From JAJRXC01 sp047639555 (GTDB lineage Bacteria > Actinomycetota > Acidimicrobiia > Acidimicrobiales > Aldehydirespiratoraceae), in the NCBI GenBank assembly GCA_047639555.1, contig JBLIOE010000001.1, positions 62,001 to 126,000 of the forward strand: a stretch of DNA of 64,000 bases, written 5' to 3'. Both the position numbers and the translations under genes were made by a program. Below, one piece after another: positions 34,991-42,841 of this stretch; the stretch's first letter is position 1, and each line of letters begins with the position of its first letter. The notes under the pieces were generated by a model. It saw only the letters and a list, made by a program, of their open reading frames with translations. It did not search any database and was not told the DNA's origin.

Positions 34991-35926
34991 TCAGAACCCG
35001 TTCCGGATGATTTCGTCGGCCGCCATTGCCCCAAACAGCAGGGTCACATAGGTGATTGACCACCCAAAGAGACGCATGGCGCGGGCCGGTTCGGGGCGAC
35101 GAAATACCTGCACCGCGAGGCCGGTAAACACCGCACCCAGCACAATTGCCGCCACGTAGTAGGTGATGCCCATGCTGGCGACCGGGCCAAACACCAGCGT
35201 GAGCACCCACAAAACGACGGTGTACATCACGATTCGGGTGACCGTGGTCTTCAGCGAAGCAACGGCCGGCAGCATCGGCACATCGGCCGCTTGATAGTCG
35301 TCCTTGTAACGGATGGCCAAGGCCCAGAAGTGGGGCGGAGTCCAGACAAAGATGATGGCGAAGAGAATGACGGGCGGCCAGTCGAGCCCATTGGTGACTG
35401 CGGACCAGCCCACGAGGACGGGCACGGCGCCCGCGGCGCCACCGATGACGATGTTGCTGGAGGACGTGCGCTTCAACCACATCGTGTAAACGAACACGTA
35501 GAACAGTGTGGCGGAAACGGCGAGCACGGCCGAGAGCAGGTTCACGAAACCCCACAGCCAGACGAACGAGACGATCTCGACGACGAAGGCGAAAATTAGT
35601 GCTTCGCGAGGCGTGACTTCGCCGGTAACCAGTGGACGGCCTTTGGTGCGTTCCATGAGACGATCAATATCGCGATCGATGTACATGTTGAACGTGTTGG
35701 CACCGCCAGCCGCAAGCGTGCCGCCGACCACAGTGGCAACCATGAGCCAGAGGCCGGGAACGCCACCTTCTGCGACCACCATCGTGGGCACAGTGAGGAT
35801 CAGCAGCAGTTCAATAATGCGCGGCTTGGTCAGCGCGATGAAGGCGAGGGCGCGCGGACGCTGCTTTGGGGGTGCGGTGGCAGTCACGGATCCGAAGGAT
35901 ACGGCCGACAAGGCACGACCGCCCAA
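34991..35926 (-). CDS. ctaB: Protoheme IX farnesyltransferase (heme O synthase)
   Basis: Membrane prenyltransferase that adds a farnesyl group to heme B, giving heme O, the precursor of heme A for the aa3 oxidase. The UbiA-family Asp-rich motif is NTFNMYIDRDIDRLMERTKGRPL, and a second, YKDDYQAADVPMLP, follows in the later loop. About nine membrane helices, 311 residues. It is divergent from ctaA with only 20 bases between starts, so the promoters must overlap. Confidence 0.95.
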   Translation of the reverse strand: MGGRALSAVSFGSVTATAPPKQRPRALAFIALTKPRIIELLLILTVPTMVVAEGGVPGLWLMVATVVGGTLAAGGANTFNMYIDRDIDRLMERTKGRPLVTGEVTPREALIFAFVVEIVSFVWLWGFVNLLSAVLAVSATLFYVFVYTMWLKRTSSSNIVIGGAAGAVPVLVGWSAVTNGLDWPPVILFAIIFVWTPPHFWALAIRYKDDYQAADVPMLPAVASLKTTVTRIVMYTVVLWVLTLVFGPVASMGITYYVAAIVLGAVFTGLAVQVFRRPEPARAMRLFGWSITYVTLLFGAMAADEIIRNGF

Positions 35927-35946
35927 TGGGGCCGTAGCCTTTCCAT

Positions 35947-36873
35947 GTGAGTCCGGCCCGATACCTCTCCCTCACCCGAGCAGCATTGTGGTCGTTGACC
36001 ATCATCGTCATCACCGGGGCGGCCGTCCGCCTCACCGGCTCGGGTCTCGGCTGCAGCGATTGGCCGAACTGCGAGGAAGACCAGTTCGTTTCCGATCTGT
36101 CCTTTCACCCGGCGATCGAGTTCGGGAACCGGATGTTCACCGGTGTTGTCACCATTGCCGTGATCGCCGCGGTGCTCGGATCGCTTCGGCGAGTGCCGCG
36201 CCGCACAGACCTGGTGTGGCTGTCGTGGGGTCTCGTCGCCGGTGTGCTCGCCCAAATCATTCTTGGCGGCCTCCTTGTGCGGACCGAACTCGACCCACGG
36301 TTCACGATGGGACATTTCCTGCTCTCCATGGTGCTGTTGTGGAACGCGGCGGTGCTGATGCATCGGGCTGCGCAGCCCGAACAGGTCGCCGTCGCTTCGT
36401 GGGAATGGGATATGGACGCGGCCACGTCCCACGCTCGTCTGCTTCGACCCGCGGGGCGAATCGCTCTGCTTGCCGGCGGGGTCGTGTTGGTGCTCGGCAC
36501 AATCGTGACAGGCAGCGGCCCACACTCGGGCAGCGACGAAGCCGAAGTCGCAGAGCGGCTGCCGTTCGCTCTCCGCGAAGTCACTCGGCTGCACAGCCTC
36601 GCGGGCCTGATCTTTCTGCTGGGCCTCGCCGGCATTCTTCTTTATGCCCGAAAGCACAACCGGGTGCGGGTCGTCGCCGCGGCACAGGTGGTGGTGTCGC
36701 TTATCGGCGCCCAGATCATCGTCGGTTACTGGCAGTACTTCACGGGGGTGCCGGTATTGCTCGTGGGTATCCACGTGGCCGTCGCAACGTTGACGTGGAT
36801 CTCGTTGGTTCGCCTTGAGCTCGAAACGCGCCGGACATCGATGCCCGAATCCGTGCTGGCGAAACTGCCATGA
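35947..36873 (+). CDS. ctaA: Heme A synthase
   Basis: CtaA (COX15) oxidises the C8 methyl of heme O to the formyl group of heme A. The 308-residue, eight-helix protein has the signature VRLTGSGLGCSDWPNC, with a cysteine pair in the first extracytoplasmic loop, EFGNRM, and His ligands in MGHFLL, MHRA, LHSLAG and IHVAVA. The start is GTG 35947. clpS follows with an ATGA overlap, so the oxidase maturation gene is cotranscribed with proteolysis genes. Confidence 0.95.
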   Translation: MSPARYLSLTRAALWSLTIIVITGAAVRLTGSGLGCSDWPNCEEDQFVSDLSFHPAIEFGNRMFTGVVTIAVIAAVLGSLRRVPRRTDLVWLSWGLVAGVLAQIILGGLLVRTELDPRFTMGHFLLSMVLLWNAAVLMHRAAQPEQVAVASWEWDMDAATSHARLLRPAGRIALLAGGVVLVLGTIVTGSGPHSGSDEAEVAERLPFALREVTRLHSLAGLIFLLGLAGILLYARKHNRVRVVAAAQVVVSLIGAQIIVGYWQYFTGVPVLLVGIHVAVATLTWISLVRLELETRRTSMPESVLAKLP

Positions 36874-37157
36874 CCGCGCCGACAACCATCGAACGTCCAG
36901 AAGTTGTCGACGTGACCGATTTGTCGCGGCCGTGGAAAGTGCTTGTTTGGGACGACCCGATCAACCTTCAGTCATATGTCGCCTTCGTCTTTCGCAGCCT
37001 GTTTGGGTTCTCTGAGGAGAAGGCGCACCGTCTGATGATGGAGGTGCACAACGACGGTCGTGCGGTCGTCACTTCGGGGCCGAAGGAGAAGGCGGAGATG
37101 GATGTGTTCCGTCTTCATGAGCACGGACTCTGGGCGACCATGGAGCACGACTCGTGA
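36870..37157 (+). CDS. clpS: ATP-dependent Clp protease adaptor ClpS
   Basis: ClpS hands N-degron substrates (Leu, Phe, Tyr or Trp first) to the Clp unfoldase. The 95-residue protein has WKVLVWDDPINLQSYV (with the Asn and Asp that bind the N-terminal amine), the helix KAHRLMMEVHNDGRAVV and the C-terminal strand GLWATMEHDS. Its stop codon lies in the first copy of a 32-bp tandem repeat. Confidence 0.95.
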   Translation: MTAPTTIERPEVVDVTDLSRPWKVLVWDDPINLQSYVAFVFRSLFGFSEEKAHRLMMEVHNDGRAVVTSGPKEKAEMDVFRLHEHGLWATMEHDS

Positions 37158-37223
37158 GTGCGACCCGAGAAACCGAGCACGACTCGTGAGTGCGACCCGA
37201 GAAACCGAGCACGACTCGTGAGT
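37143..37223 (+). repeat. 32-bp tandem repeat across the clpS/DUF2017 junction
   Basis: Copies at 37143-37174 and 37175-37206 are identical, and a third, partial copy of 17 bases is at 37207-37223. The unit starts GAGCACGACTCGTGAGTGCG and ends CGAGAAACC. Each copy recreates the end of ClpS (EHDS stop) and a GTGA stop/start overlap. Two unit lengths (64 bases) now separate the clpS stop from the real start of the next gene. Confidence 0.95.
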
Positions 37224-37694
37224 CGCAACTGGCCGTTTGCGCGGGAGAACGACGCCGTCGTGGTGGCGCTGGGCGAGTACGAAGTGGAAGTCCTCGAGAA
37301 CCTCATCGAAGACATGCGTCACCTTTTGATGGCCGACTCGCACGACACACTGCGGCGTCTGAAGCCACCGGCCCATCCTGACAACGAAGAGGCCGAGCAG
37401 AGTTACCGCAAGTTGGTCGACGACGACCTGTTGCGGAGTCGGCTCGAACTACTCGATGTGGTTGAGGAAACGATGACGGGCGCAGTCCTCGATGACGCGG
37501 GCGTCGCGGCGTGGATGCAGAGCCTCAACAACATGCGCTTGGTGCTCGGCGAACGACTCGCACTCGACGGGGCCGATCTCGATTCGCACGACCTTCCCGA
37601 GGGCCCCGCAACATTTCTTTATGAGTGGATTGGCGAGCTGCTGGAGTTCCTCGTTCGGGCCGCGATGCCTGGCCTGGAAGCAAACGACGGCTGA
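37218..37694 (+). CDS. DUF2017 family protein
   Basis: 158 residues, mostly helical, matching DUF2017, an actinobacterial family regularly found behind clpS: an N-terminal beta-alpha unit with EVEVLENLIEDM, and a C-terminal half with LLDVVEETMTGAVLDDAGVAAWMQSLNNMRLVLGERL. The function is unknown; the constant link to clpS suggests a role in Clp proteolysis. The start is GTG 37218 in the third repeat copy, because MSRNWPF is where the domain begins and the frame before it is repeat DNA. Confidence 0.8.
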   Translation: MSRNWPFARENDAVVVALGEYEVEVLENLIEDMRHLLMADSHDTLRRLKPPAHPDNEEAEQSYRKLVDDDLLRSRLELLDVVEETMTGAVLDDAGVAAWMQSLNNMRLVLGERLALDGADLDSHDLPEGPATFLYEWIGELLEFLVRAAMPGLEANDG

Positions 37695-37755
37695 ACACCG
37701 TCCGGTTCGACCGCCGGATCGGACCCAAACTACATCGCTGTCACCAGATGTGGTA

Positions 37756-37793
37756 TTGACGCCGCTCTACGTGGTGATCCACAATCTGTGGAT
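37756..37793 (+). promoter_or_regulatory. Candidate promoter with inverted repeat over the -10
   Basis: TTGACG (37756-37761) and CACAAT (37780-37785) are 18 bases apart. ATCCACA (37777-37783) and TGTGGAT (37787-37793) form a perfect 7-bp inverted repeat with a 3-base centre over the -10 box, the usual position of a repressor site. It lies 41 bases before the ATG of the TSP3-repeat gene. Confidence 0.4.
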
Positions 37794-37833
37794 AGTTACG
37801 GCGAATGTCGCCGGTTCAATTGGGGGGAGACCA

Positions 37834-38976
37834 ATGAACAAGTTCCACACCCGGCGTACCCGGGTACGCGCATTTACTCTTGCGATCGCAAGTGTCTTCG
37901 GGCTCAGCTTTTTGCTGATCGGCTCCGCAAATGGCGCACCGACAAGCTCTGCGTCACCAACGACCAACGTCACGTCCGGCACCAGCATCGATGTCAACAT
38001 TGATGGCAGCGGCGGCTACGACGGCGCTGGACTGCTCGTCGTCACCCAGTGCGGCAACGCCGCTACTGATGGCACGCTCCTCGCCGCGACTACCGCGGCC
38101 GACTGCTTCGGCGCTGAGGGCCTCGCTGCCGGTCAGCTTTTGCTCCAGATCGGACCGGTTGACGGAACGGACTACAGCTTCACCTACCCGTGGGTCGACA
38201 TCGGTATCGGCGTAAATGGCTCCCAGTGTGTCTTCGGCGGCACGATCGGCTGCGCGATCAGCGTGGCACTGATCGACAACCTCGTCGATCAGAACCTCCT
38301 CACGACGGAGCTCATTACTGTCACGCCGCTTGAGGACGACGACGACGGCGACGGCTTCGGCAACACGAATGACAACTGCCCGGACGACGCCAACGCCGAC
38401 CAGGCTGATCTTGACGGTGTCGGCGGCGGCGATGTCTGTGACCCAGACATCGACGGCGACGGCGTGGCCAACGAGGCCGACAACTGCGTGTTGGTCGAAA
38501 ATCCCGACCAGGAAGAGACCGATGATCCGACTGACGGCATCGGCGACGCCTGCTCTGGCGATACCGACGAAGACGGCGTGCTTGACGCCCTCGACAACTG
38601 CGTCAACGACGCCAACGCCGACCAGGCCGACCTCGATGAGGACGGACTGGGCGACGAGTGCGACGCCGACATCGACGGTGACGGCACGGTCGAAGAAGAC
38701 GACAACTGCCCCGGCGTAGCCAACGAGGACCAAGCGGACCTTGACGGCGACGGCATCGGTACGGCGTGTGACGACGAGGAAGTCGCTCCGACGACCACGG
38801 CTGCTCCGACAACCACTCCTCCCACCACCACGGTGGCCGCGACGGTTGCTGGTGCCCAGGAACTCGCCGTGACTGGCTCCGATGAGGCACCTGCCCTCCT
38901 CGCTGCTGGTGCGCTTGCGCTCCTTGGTCTCGGCCTCACCACGACGTCACGAGCCATCCGGCGTCGCGAAGACTGA
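37834..38976 (+). CDS. Wall-anchored thrombospondin type 3 repeat protein, neocarzinostatin-like N-domain
   Basis: 380 residues. A Sec signal peptide (to about residue 32) leads to a beta domain of about 125 residues with four Cys in the spacing of neocarzinostatin-type Ig-like folds (VVTQC...ADC and SQC...IGC). About four calcium-binding TSP3 repeats (DxDGDG, DNCP) follow, then a Thr/Pro linker. The C-terminus LAVTGSDEAPALL, hydrophobic helix and RAIRRRED is a sortase signal of the LAxTG kind used by actinobacterial class E sortases. GGGGGGAGA precedes the ATG. No sortase gene is in the window. Confidence 0.8.
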   Translation: MNKFHTRRTRVRAFTLAIASVFGLSFLLIGSANGAPTSSASPTTNVTSGTSIDVNIDGSGGYDGAGLLVVTQCGNAATDGTLLAATTAADCFGAEGLAAGQLLLQIGPVDGTDYSFTYPWVDIGIGVNGSQCVFGGTIGCAISVALIDNLVDQNLLTTELITVTPLEDDDDGDGFGNTNDNCPDDANADQADLDGVGGGDVCDPDIDGDGVANEADNCVLVENPDQEETDDPTDGIGDACSGDTDEDGVLDALDNCVNDANADQADLDEDGLGDECDADIDGDGTVEEDDNCPGVANEDQADLDGDGIGTACDDEEVAPTTTAAPTTTPPTTTVAATVAGAQELAVTGSDEAPALLAAGALALLGLGLTTTSRAIRRRED

Positions 38977-39003
38977 TTGTCTTCTTCAAAGAGTTAATGC
39001 CTG

Positions 39004-39043
39004 ATGGGCCGTCGGATTCCTCCGGCGGCCCATTGGTCGTTTT
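39004..39043 (+). terminator. Strong terminator after the TSP3-repeat gene
   Basis: ATGGGCCGTCGGA (39004-39016), loop TTCC, TCCGGCGGCCCAT (39021-39033) pair over 13 positions with one G-T pair, then TGGTCGTTTT. A degenerate threefold repeat of GGTCGTTT follows up to the stop of the convergent PH-domain gene. Confidence 0.85.
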
Positions 39044-39087
39044 CGGGCCTGGTCGTTTCAGGCCTAGTCGTCTTCGAGCCCGGTCGT

Positions 39088-40572
39088 TTACGGCGCCCCG
39101 AGCTCCCAGGCGGACTCCGCCGCGGCAACCCCGAGCACACCACGCAGCTCGTCGGCCCGAGCCATCGGCAGGTCGACGACCCGCACAAAGTTTGCGGGCC
39201 CGATGCCAGCCGTCGACACGACGAGGTCGGCCAGACCAAGGCGCCGCTGGAAGAACGAGGCCGTCGTAGAGACCGCCTGGACGTTTGTCAGCGGGAGCTG
39301 GGTGAGCTGGTGCACCAACACGCCACGACGGGCCACGAGACGCTGAGCGTCGATCGAGATGCCGAGGCGTTGATAACGGACACGGACGTACCAGATCGTC
39401 AACGGCCAGTAGACGACCGACGGCACGATCCCGACCAACAGCGCGGTCTCGAACGAGAGGCCGACGCTGGCCGGAAGCATGATGAAGAGATACAGCATGG
39501 TCGCTCGCACAAGCGCCCGCCGATTTGTCAGCGGGCTGACCGGCTCAAGCTCGACATCAAAACCGGGGTCGACGTCGACCGCCCCCTGCACGATCAGCGA
39601 CACCACATCGGTATGCGCAGCCGGTGAAAGAAGCGGCCGCTGCTTCTGGGCCGCCACGGCCTTGCCCGTCGCTGCCGCGAACCGAATCTCATGGAGGTCG
39701 AGCCATCGAGCGACCGGGCTCGAGGCCACCGTGATGGTCTGGATTCGGTCGGGGCGCACCTCCACCTGACGGCGCGAGAGCAACCCGGCCTCGATGGTCA
39801 GGGACCGGGGTCCTCGATGGAGAAGGAAACCGCCGTTTTGCATCACCATCGCGCCAACCGATGCTCCGACGAACAGAACGAACGACGCCACCGCCACCGC
39901 CAGCACGAGAAGGCCCGTACGGGCCGTGCTGAGCACCATCGCCACCACCGCGCCGATGAGGAGCGGTGTGAACACGAGAGCAAGCGCAGGCGTCAGAGTC
40001 GCCAACTGAAGGGTAATCAGGTCCCGCAGCGACCCTTCGTGGAGCATTGTCGGAGCGGGTGTCGGCGCGGGCAACGTTTCACCAGGGACGCTCCCATCCT
40101 CGAGTGCAGCCGTCCCATCCGCTCTTGCTGCCGCGAGGGACCGGAGATCCGCGGTCAGCGCTTCGGCAGCCGATTTACCGAGATATTGGATCTCGATGTC
40201 GCCGTCGGCGGAGGCCTCCGACACCTGGACCGACGCCAACCCAAAGGCTCGGGGTATGGCGGCTTGCGCAACCGTCACCTGCTGAATCCGATTGAGGGGA
40301 ATCGACTTCTCGTGCCGGTTGAGTACGCCGCTTCGGTACATCACAGCATCGCCGGTCACGACATAACGAGTCATGTACCAGCCGAGTCCGCCCGCCCCCA
40401 CGACAAACACCGCGATCGCGGTACCGACCAGGTTGAACCCGATGCCGCCGCCAACGCCAATCGCGATCAGGAAGGGAAAGATGTTGTTGGCGACCATCGT
40501 GGCAACCAGGACGATCGTGGTGAGCGGATGCGCCCGGCTCCAATCGATCTCGGCATCCTCAACGGCGGTCAC
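39088..40572 (-). CDS. Membrane protein with tandem bacterial PH domains (YdbT-like)
   Basis: 494 residues. Hydrophobic helix pairs alternate with three bacterial pleckstrin-homology (bPH_2, DUF304) domains. Each shows the pattern of a strand with W or R followed by G-L-x-x-V, for example IPLNRIQQVTV, RPDRIQTITV and LPLTNVQAVST. The function is unclear; the Bacillus homologue YdbT is linked to resistance against other cells' antimicrobials. It overlaps the partner gene upstream by 4 bases (ATGA), as ydbS-ydbT pairs do. Confidence 0.85.
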   Translation of the reverse strand: MTAVEDAEIDWSRAHPLTTIVLVATMVANNIFPFLIAIGVGGGIGFNLVGTAIAVFVVGAGGLGWYMTRYVVTGDAVMYRSGVLNRHEKSIPLNRIQQVTVAQAAIPRAFGLASVQVSEASADGDIEIQYLGKSAAEALTADLRSLAAARADGTAALEDGSVPGETLPAPTPAPTMLHEGSLRDLITLQLATLTPALALVFTPLLIGAVVAMVLSTARTGLLVLAVAVASFVLFVGASVGAMVMQNGGFLLHRGPRSLTIEAGLLSRRQVEVRPDRIQTITVASSPVARWLDLHEIRFAAATGKAVAAQKQRPLLSPAAHTDVVSLIVQGAVDVDPGFDVELEPVSPLTNRRALVRATMLYLFIMLPASVGLSFETALLVGIVPSVVYWPLTIWYVRVRYQRLGISIDAQRLVARRGVLVHQLTQLPLTNVQAVSTTASFFQRRLGLADLVVSTAGIGPANFVRVVDLPMARADELRGVLGVAAAESAWELGAP

Positions 40573-41048
40573 CCTCCGAGCTCCGTCCGGATCCGTTCCG
40601 CGGTGGCGTCATCAAGATGGGGGATCGACAGATTCGGGGTGTGCGTGCCGGCGGTGTGCACGGTCACGGACCGAAGCCCGAGCCAACGATCGAGCGGACC
40701 GGTACGAGTCGTGACGGTTTGCACTCGCGAGCGCGGCACCACCTGAGTCGTCCGGCTGATCACGCCGCTCCGACGCTCGATCCATCGTTCGTCGAGCCCC
40801 CATCGCCATTGGCGGTATTGCGCGTCGACCACCAGCAATCTCCCGGCGGCAACCACAACCGCGACACCGAGACCCAACGGAATGACCAACGTGTTGTCGA
40901 GAGCGATGGCGAGAGCGACAGAACTGGCGGCCAGAACAAACCCACTCACCAATGCGGAGAGGCGCCAGAGCTTTCGGACGGACGGCGGAAGCGGTTCAGT
41001 CGCGATCGAGAAGGAAGAATCGTTGTTCACCCGACCAGTATCGAACAA
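40569..41048 (-). CDS. PH domain membrane protein (YdbS-like)
   Basis: 159 residues with two N-terminal membrane helices and one bPH_2 domain (VVPRSRVQTVTTRTGPLDRWLGLRSV). It is the small partner of the larger PH-domain protein encoded next. The start is ATG 41048; a GTG seven codons later is also possible. Confidence 0.83.
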   Translation of the reverse strand: MFDTGRVNNDSSFSIATEPLPPSVRKLWRLSALVSGFVLAASSVALAIALDNTLVIPLGLGVAVVVAAGRLLVVDAQYRQWRWGLDERWIERRSGVISRTTQVVPRSRVQTVTTRTGPLDRWLGLRSVTVHTAGTHTPNLSIPHLDDATAERIRTELGG

Positions 41049-41066
41049 GCACCCTCGGCGGCTGTG

Positions 41067-41903
41067 TCACTCCGCGATCGGATACCAGAAGCCGCCGGCC
41101 GTGCCCGGCCCCGTGTGCGCGGCGATCGAGGGGCCGACGCGATAACGCACGATGTCGACGTCCACACTCGAGTCGCGCAGTCGTCGCTCGATACCTTCGG
41201 TGAACGGCAGTGTGGCGGGGTCGGCGAGCGCCACCCCGGCCCGGATCGCACGACCCGATTCCAGGAACGGCGCAACCATTTGATCGCAGAGTTCATCGAC
41301 TGACGTGCCGCTACTGAGCACGTCAAGGGCGCCACCCATGCCGCCGATCACCATGACGCCGTCGTGTCCGTCGGGGAGCACAGCCGAGAAGCGCCCGCCC
41401 TGTCGCGCGAAGTCGAGCGCTTGAATGATGAACGTGGTGCCCGTCTGCGCTGCGGTCGCTTTGGCCCGGGCAACAGCTTCAGCCGCCGACCCGCCCGCTA
41501 TGACAACGCCGGCGGCCTCCCAGGTCGCGCAGGCCACACCAAACGACGCGGTGCCGGAGTCGACGAGATGGACGGGGATGTCCACATCCGCGGCGGCAAG
41601 TCGCGCCGAATTGAGCGTGCCGGAGTGTTCGGCACCGACATGAACCGACACAATTTCTGTCGCACCCGCCGCCACCGCTGCTCGATAGTGCTCGGCGATC
41701 GTGCCCGGACTCGGCTGCGAGGTCGCGACCTCAGGAAGTTCGCCGCCTTCGAATCGACACCAGAAGTCGTCGGCGGTGAGGTCAACACCCTCGTGGTAGT
41801 CGAGACCGTCAACGGTGACGATGACCGGAACCACATCGACGCCGAGACGCGCCGCAAGGGCGAAGGGCATCTGTGAGGCGGAGTCAGTGATGACGCGGAT
41901 CAT
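41067..41903 (-). CDS. DegV family fatty-acid-binding protein
   Basis: 278 residues. DegV/FakB proteins hold a single fatty acid for presentation to a kinase. The family N-terminus is VITDSASQMP, followed by VIVTVDGLDYHEGVDLTADDFW and TSQPSPG; DSGTASFG is the conserved middle loop. No FakA kinase is next to it, but PlsY, which starts phospholipid synthesis from acyl-phosphate, overlaps its start by 4 bases, so a link to exogenous fatty acid use is plausible. Confidence 0.92.
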   Translation of the reverse strand: MIRVITDSASQMPFALAARLGVDVVPVIVTVDGLDYHEGVDLTADDFWCRFEGGELPEVATSQPSPGTIAEHYRAAVAAGATEIVSVHVGAEHSGTLNSARLAAADVDIPVHLVDSGTASFGVACATWEAAGVVIAGGSAAEAVARAKATAAQTGTTFIIQALDFARQGGRFSAVLPDGHDGVMVIGGMGGALDVLSSGTSVDELCDQMVAPFLESGRAIRAGVALADPATLPFTEGIERRLRDSSVDVDIVRYRVGPSIAAHTGPGTAGGFWYPIAE

Positions 41904-42541
41904 GCGGCGGCCGCTATGTCCACGACTGACGTGTCGTTGAACGCGTCGACCTTGTCGGCTTCAGCCGCGAAACGAACGGCGATCACGACCGAGCTGATGA
42001 ACGCGGCAAGTGGAAGTGAGATCGTCGGTATGACACCACCAGGATTCGCGAGACCCCGCCGCCACCAAACCACCGAACATCCGATCCAGGTTGCGCTGGC
42101 AACCATGGTCGCCACCCGAGTGCGTTGCCGGAAGAACGGCAACGCCGAGGTGCTCGCGGCCACCGCGATGTCGACGGGGAGATACGACGGGAACGTGCCG
42201 ACGACCTGACCGATCGATGCGGCCACGCCCTTGCCGCCAGTGCGGCCAATAGGGAAACAATGGCCGGACACTGCGGCAGACGATGCGAGGTTCGCGCCGG
42301 CCGGTCCGGCCAGTCGCCCACCGACGCGAGCAGCGAGCGCGCCCTTGCCGATATCCATCGCGGTCACCGCGAGGCCCCACTTCTTGCCGAGTACATGACT
42401 GGCGTTCATTGCCCCCGGATTGTTGGTGCCTTCGGAACGGAGATCAGCCCCCGCAACCCGAGCGGCGAGGTCCGCTGACGGAAAGTTTCCGATCGCATAT
42501 CCCGCGGCGCTGGCCGCGAGGAGACGGGCGGTGTCGGTCAT
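41900..42541 (-). CDS. plsY: Acyl-phosphate glycerol-3-phosphate acyltransferase PlsY
   Basis: Membrane acyltransferase that makes lysophosphatidate from acyl-phosphate and glycerol-3-phosphate. 213 residues. The three motifs are recognisable: SEGTNNPGAMNASHVLGKKWG (usually GSGNxGATN), DIGKGALA, and GHCFPIGRTGGKGVA. The first and third differ slightly from the canonical form, and the protein is more divergent than most PlsY. The start is ATG 42541, which gives the expected short periplasmic N-terminus. Confidence 0.85.
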   Translation of the reverse strand: MTDTARLLAASAAGYAIGNFPSADLAARVAGADLRSEGTNNPGAMNASHVLGKKWGLAVTAMDIGKGALAARVGGRLAGPAGANLASSAAVSGHCFPIGRTGGKGVAASIGQVVGTFPSYLPVDIAVAASTSALPFFRQRTRVATMVASATWIGCSVVWWRRGLANPGGVIPTISLPLAAFISSVVIAVRFAAEADKVDAFNDTSVVDIAAAA

Positions 42542-42691
42542 GCTCGCGACCGTAGCGAGCAAGCCGTAGCGGGGTGGTAACACACGGACGAGAAACCGTC
42601 CGCGGCGGGTGACTATTCCGTTGCGACAAGAATGCTGCGTAACCGCCGCCGCAACCCTCTATCCTTCTCTGCTGACCGGCTCGCCGGTCGG

Positions 42692-42767
42692 GCCCCGTTC
42701 GTCCAGTGGCCTAGGACGCTGGCCTTTCACGCCGGTAACACGGGTTCGAATCCCGTACGGGGTACCA
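42692..42767 (+). tRNA. tRNA-Glu (anticodon TTC)
   Basis: A 76-base cloverleaf with acceptor arms GCCCCGT and ACGGGGT, the anticodon loop CTTTCAC giving TTC, T-arm CGGGTTCGAATCCCG and an encoded CCA end. A terminator follows 13 bases later, so it is transcribed alone. Confidence 0.95.
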
Positions 42768-42780
42768 CATTTCGGTATCA

Positions 42781-42816
42781 GGGTCCGCTCATCAGAGCGG
42801 GCCCGTCCTCGTTTTA
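42781..42816 (+). terminator. Terminator after tRNA-Glu
   Basis: GGGTCCGCTC (42781-42790), loop ATCA, GAGCGGGCCC (42795-42804) pair with one G-T pair, followed by GTCCTCGTTTTA. Confidence 0.85.
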
Positions 42817-42841
42817 GGCCTACCGATGTAATAGTGAACGG

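Noticed and set aside
42545..42691. Possible promoter boxes ahead of tRNA-Glu (TTGCGA and TATCCT)
   Set aside because: The spacing is far from 17 bases and neither box is convincing. A small CGGACG/CGTCCG hairpin is there but proves nothing.
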